DNA of 64,000 bases from Proteles cristata cristata. Lineage: Eukaryota; Chordata; Mammalia; Carnivora; Hyaenidae. The stretch spans positions 1,674,001 through 1,738,000 of the forward strand of contig JAESUZ010001269.1 of assembly GCA_017311185.1 (NCBI GenBank), written 5' to 3'. The position numbers and the translations under genes are program-made. The notes under the pieces are model-generated. The model saw nothing but the letters and a program-made list of their open reading frames with translations. It did no database searches and was not told where the DNA came from. Below, in pieces: positions 63,001 through 64,000 of this stretch; position 1 is the stretch's first letter, and every line of letters starts with the position of its first letter.

Positions 63001-64000
63001 AGAGGCTGAAGAGCCTGTGATGAGTGTCATGAACTGAAGTTCCAAGAAAGTGGATAAGACAACCCATTAGTACAAAGAAGAGAAGCATAAAGACCTAGAA
63101 AAGAGCTGGGCCCTAGAATGAAGACCACCAAGCCTTGCTGACTGTGCTAAGCATCTCCTGCTGCAGTAGAGCGAGGTCTTGCACCTGCGAGACCCAGCTG
63201 CACCAGCCGCTAGGCCTTTGGCTCCCATATCTCCCTCTTCCACATACTCCCCACAACCTCCTGTCTAAACTAACCTGGTGAACTCAAAAGAGCCCAACTA
63301 AAACACACATAAATATGAAAAGTAGACACATTTTCCACATTTTCAGGACTGGAACAAATTACTATAATGAGCTCTAAATTTCTACTTCTACTTTTTATTT
63401 ATTTGTAAAGTCAGTTTTAATGATGCTATCATCAGAGAGAAGCAGTAGTAAAATCTACAACTACAACTAATCTCTAAACCATTAACATATGGTTTGGAAT
63501 ATATTATGGATCTTTGTAGTAGGTACAAAGATACATACCTCTTCTGCCCAAGCAGTATCATTATATTGGACAGCCTCTACTGTAATACTTGAACTTCAAC
63601 AGCTACCCCCTTCAGGTAGGGGAGCAAACAAAAAGTGCTCAGTGCCCTTTATATTCTTTCCTATTCATGAAGCAAAGGATTTGGATGATGACAATACTAT
63701 CATAGGTTTCCTTCAACTTGGGCTCTATTGCAAAAGCTCTACTTCTTTCATTATTCAGAACCCACGGTCCAGTATAGTAGCCACTAGTCACATGGCTACT
63801 GAGCATTTGAACTGAATTAAGATATGCTGTAAGGGTAAAATACACATTGAATTTCAAAGACTTTATATAATAAAAAGAGTACATAGTCTCATCCATAGTT
63901 TTCATATTGATTAAATATTGAAAGAACATTTTATATGTGAGTTAAATAAAATGTGCTATTCAAATTAATTTCACCAGGTTATTTTAACTTTTTAAAAATG
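63001..64000. other. Intronic, unassigned
   Basis: No exon, RNA gene or nameable repeat. A 108-codon plus frame at 63489-63815 has no domain. Confidence 0.4.

Overview
This window is mammalian nuclear DNA from a carnivoran, most likely a feliform. It carries about two dozen tRNA-Lys-derived CAN-SINEs whose heads read 'ggcgcctgggtggct' and whose bodies have the feliform 'gctctgtgctgacagctcag' segment. It also holds L1 fragments of several ages, MIR/L2 fossils and a HAL1 element. There is no bacterial-type gene, CRISPR array or operon.

The only gene I can support is NPR3 (natriuretic peptide receptor C, the clearance receptor), on the minus strand. Its last five coding exons are present: 28721-28856, 23382-23476, 21877-22012, 20099-20183 (alternative acceptor at 20186) and 18956-19067. 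All introns have GT-AG borders and the reading frame continues through every junction to a stop at 18956-18958. The exons give about the last 187 residues: end of the ligand-binding ectodomain, juxtamembrane cysteine segment, one transmembrane helix and the short Gi-interacting tail. The upstream exons (1-3 by the known eight-exon structure) were not found and should lie beyond 64000.

Layout: 1-13.5 kb is the 3' flank of NPR3, with no gene seen, old L1 pieces, a nested LTR/SINE structure at 11.6-12.8 kb and three CAN-SINEs. From 13.5 to 18.96 kb there is no recognisable interspersed repeat; this is probably the long NPR3 3' UTR, with candidate polyadenylation signals at 18.6, 14.4 and 13.98 kb. 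From 19 to 28.9 kb lie exons 4-8 and introns 4-7. From 28.9 to 64 kb is intron 3 sequence, dominated by L1 fragments, 18 CAN-SINEs, a HAL1 element, MIR/CR1 fossils and microsatellites, plus a repeat-poor AT-rich block near 50.6-52.4 kb that may be conserved regulatory DNA.

I did not find a previously undescribed biological system. The best leads are a NAGNAG acceptor that adds or removes a juxtamembrane cysteine in NPR3, a young CAN-SINE subfamily with diagnostic bases, an L1 fragment flanked by 52-bp direct repeats, and inverted SINE and L1 pairs within the NPR3 intron.
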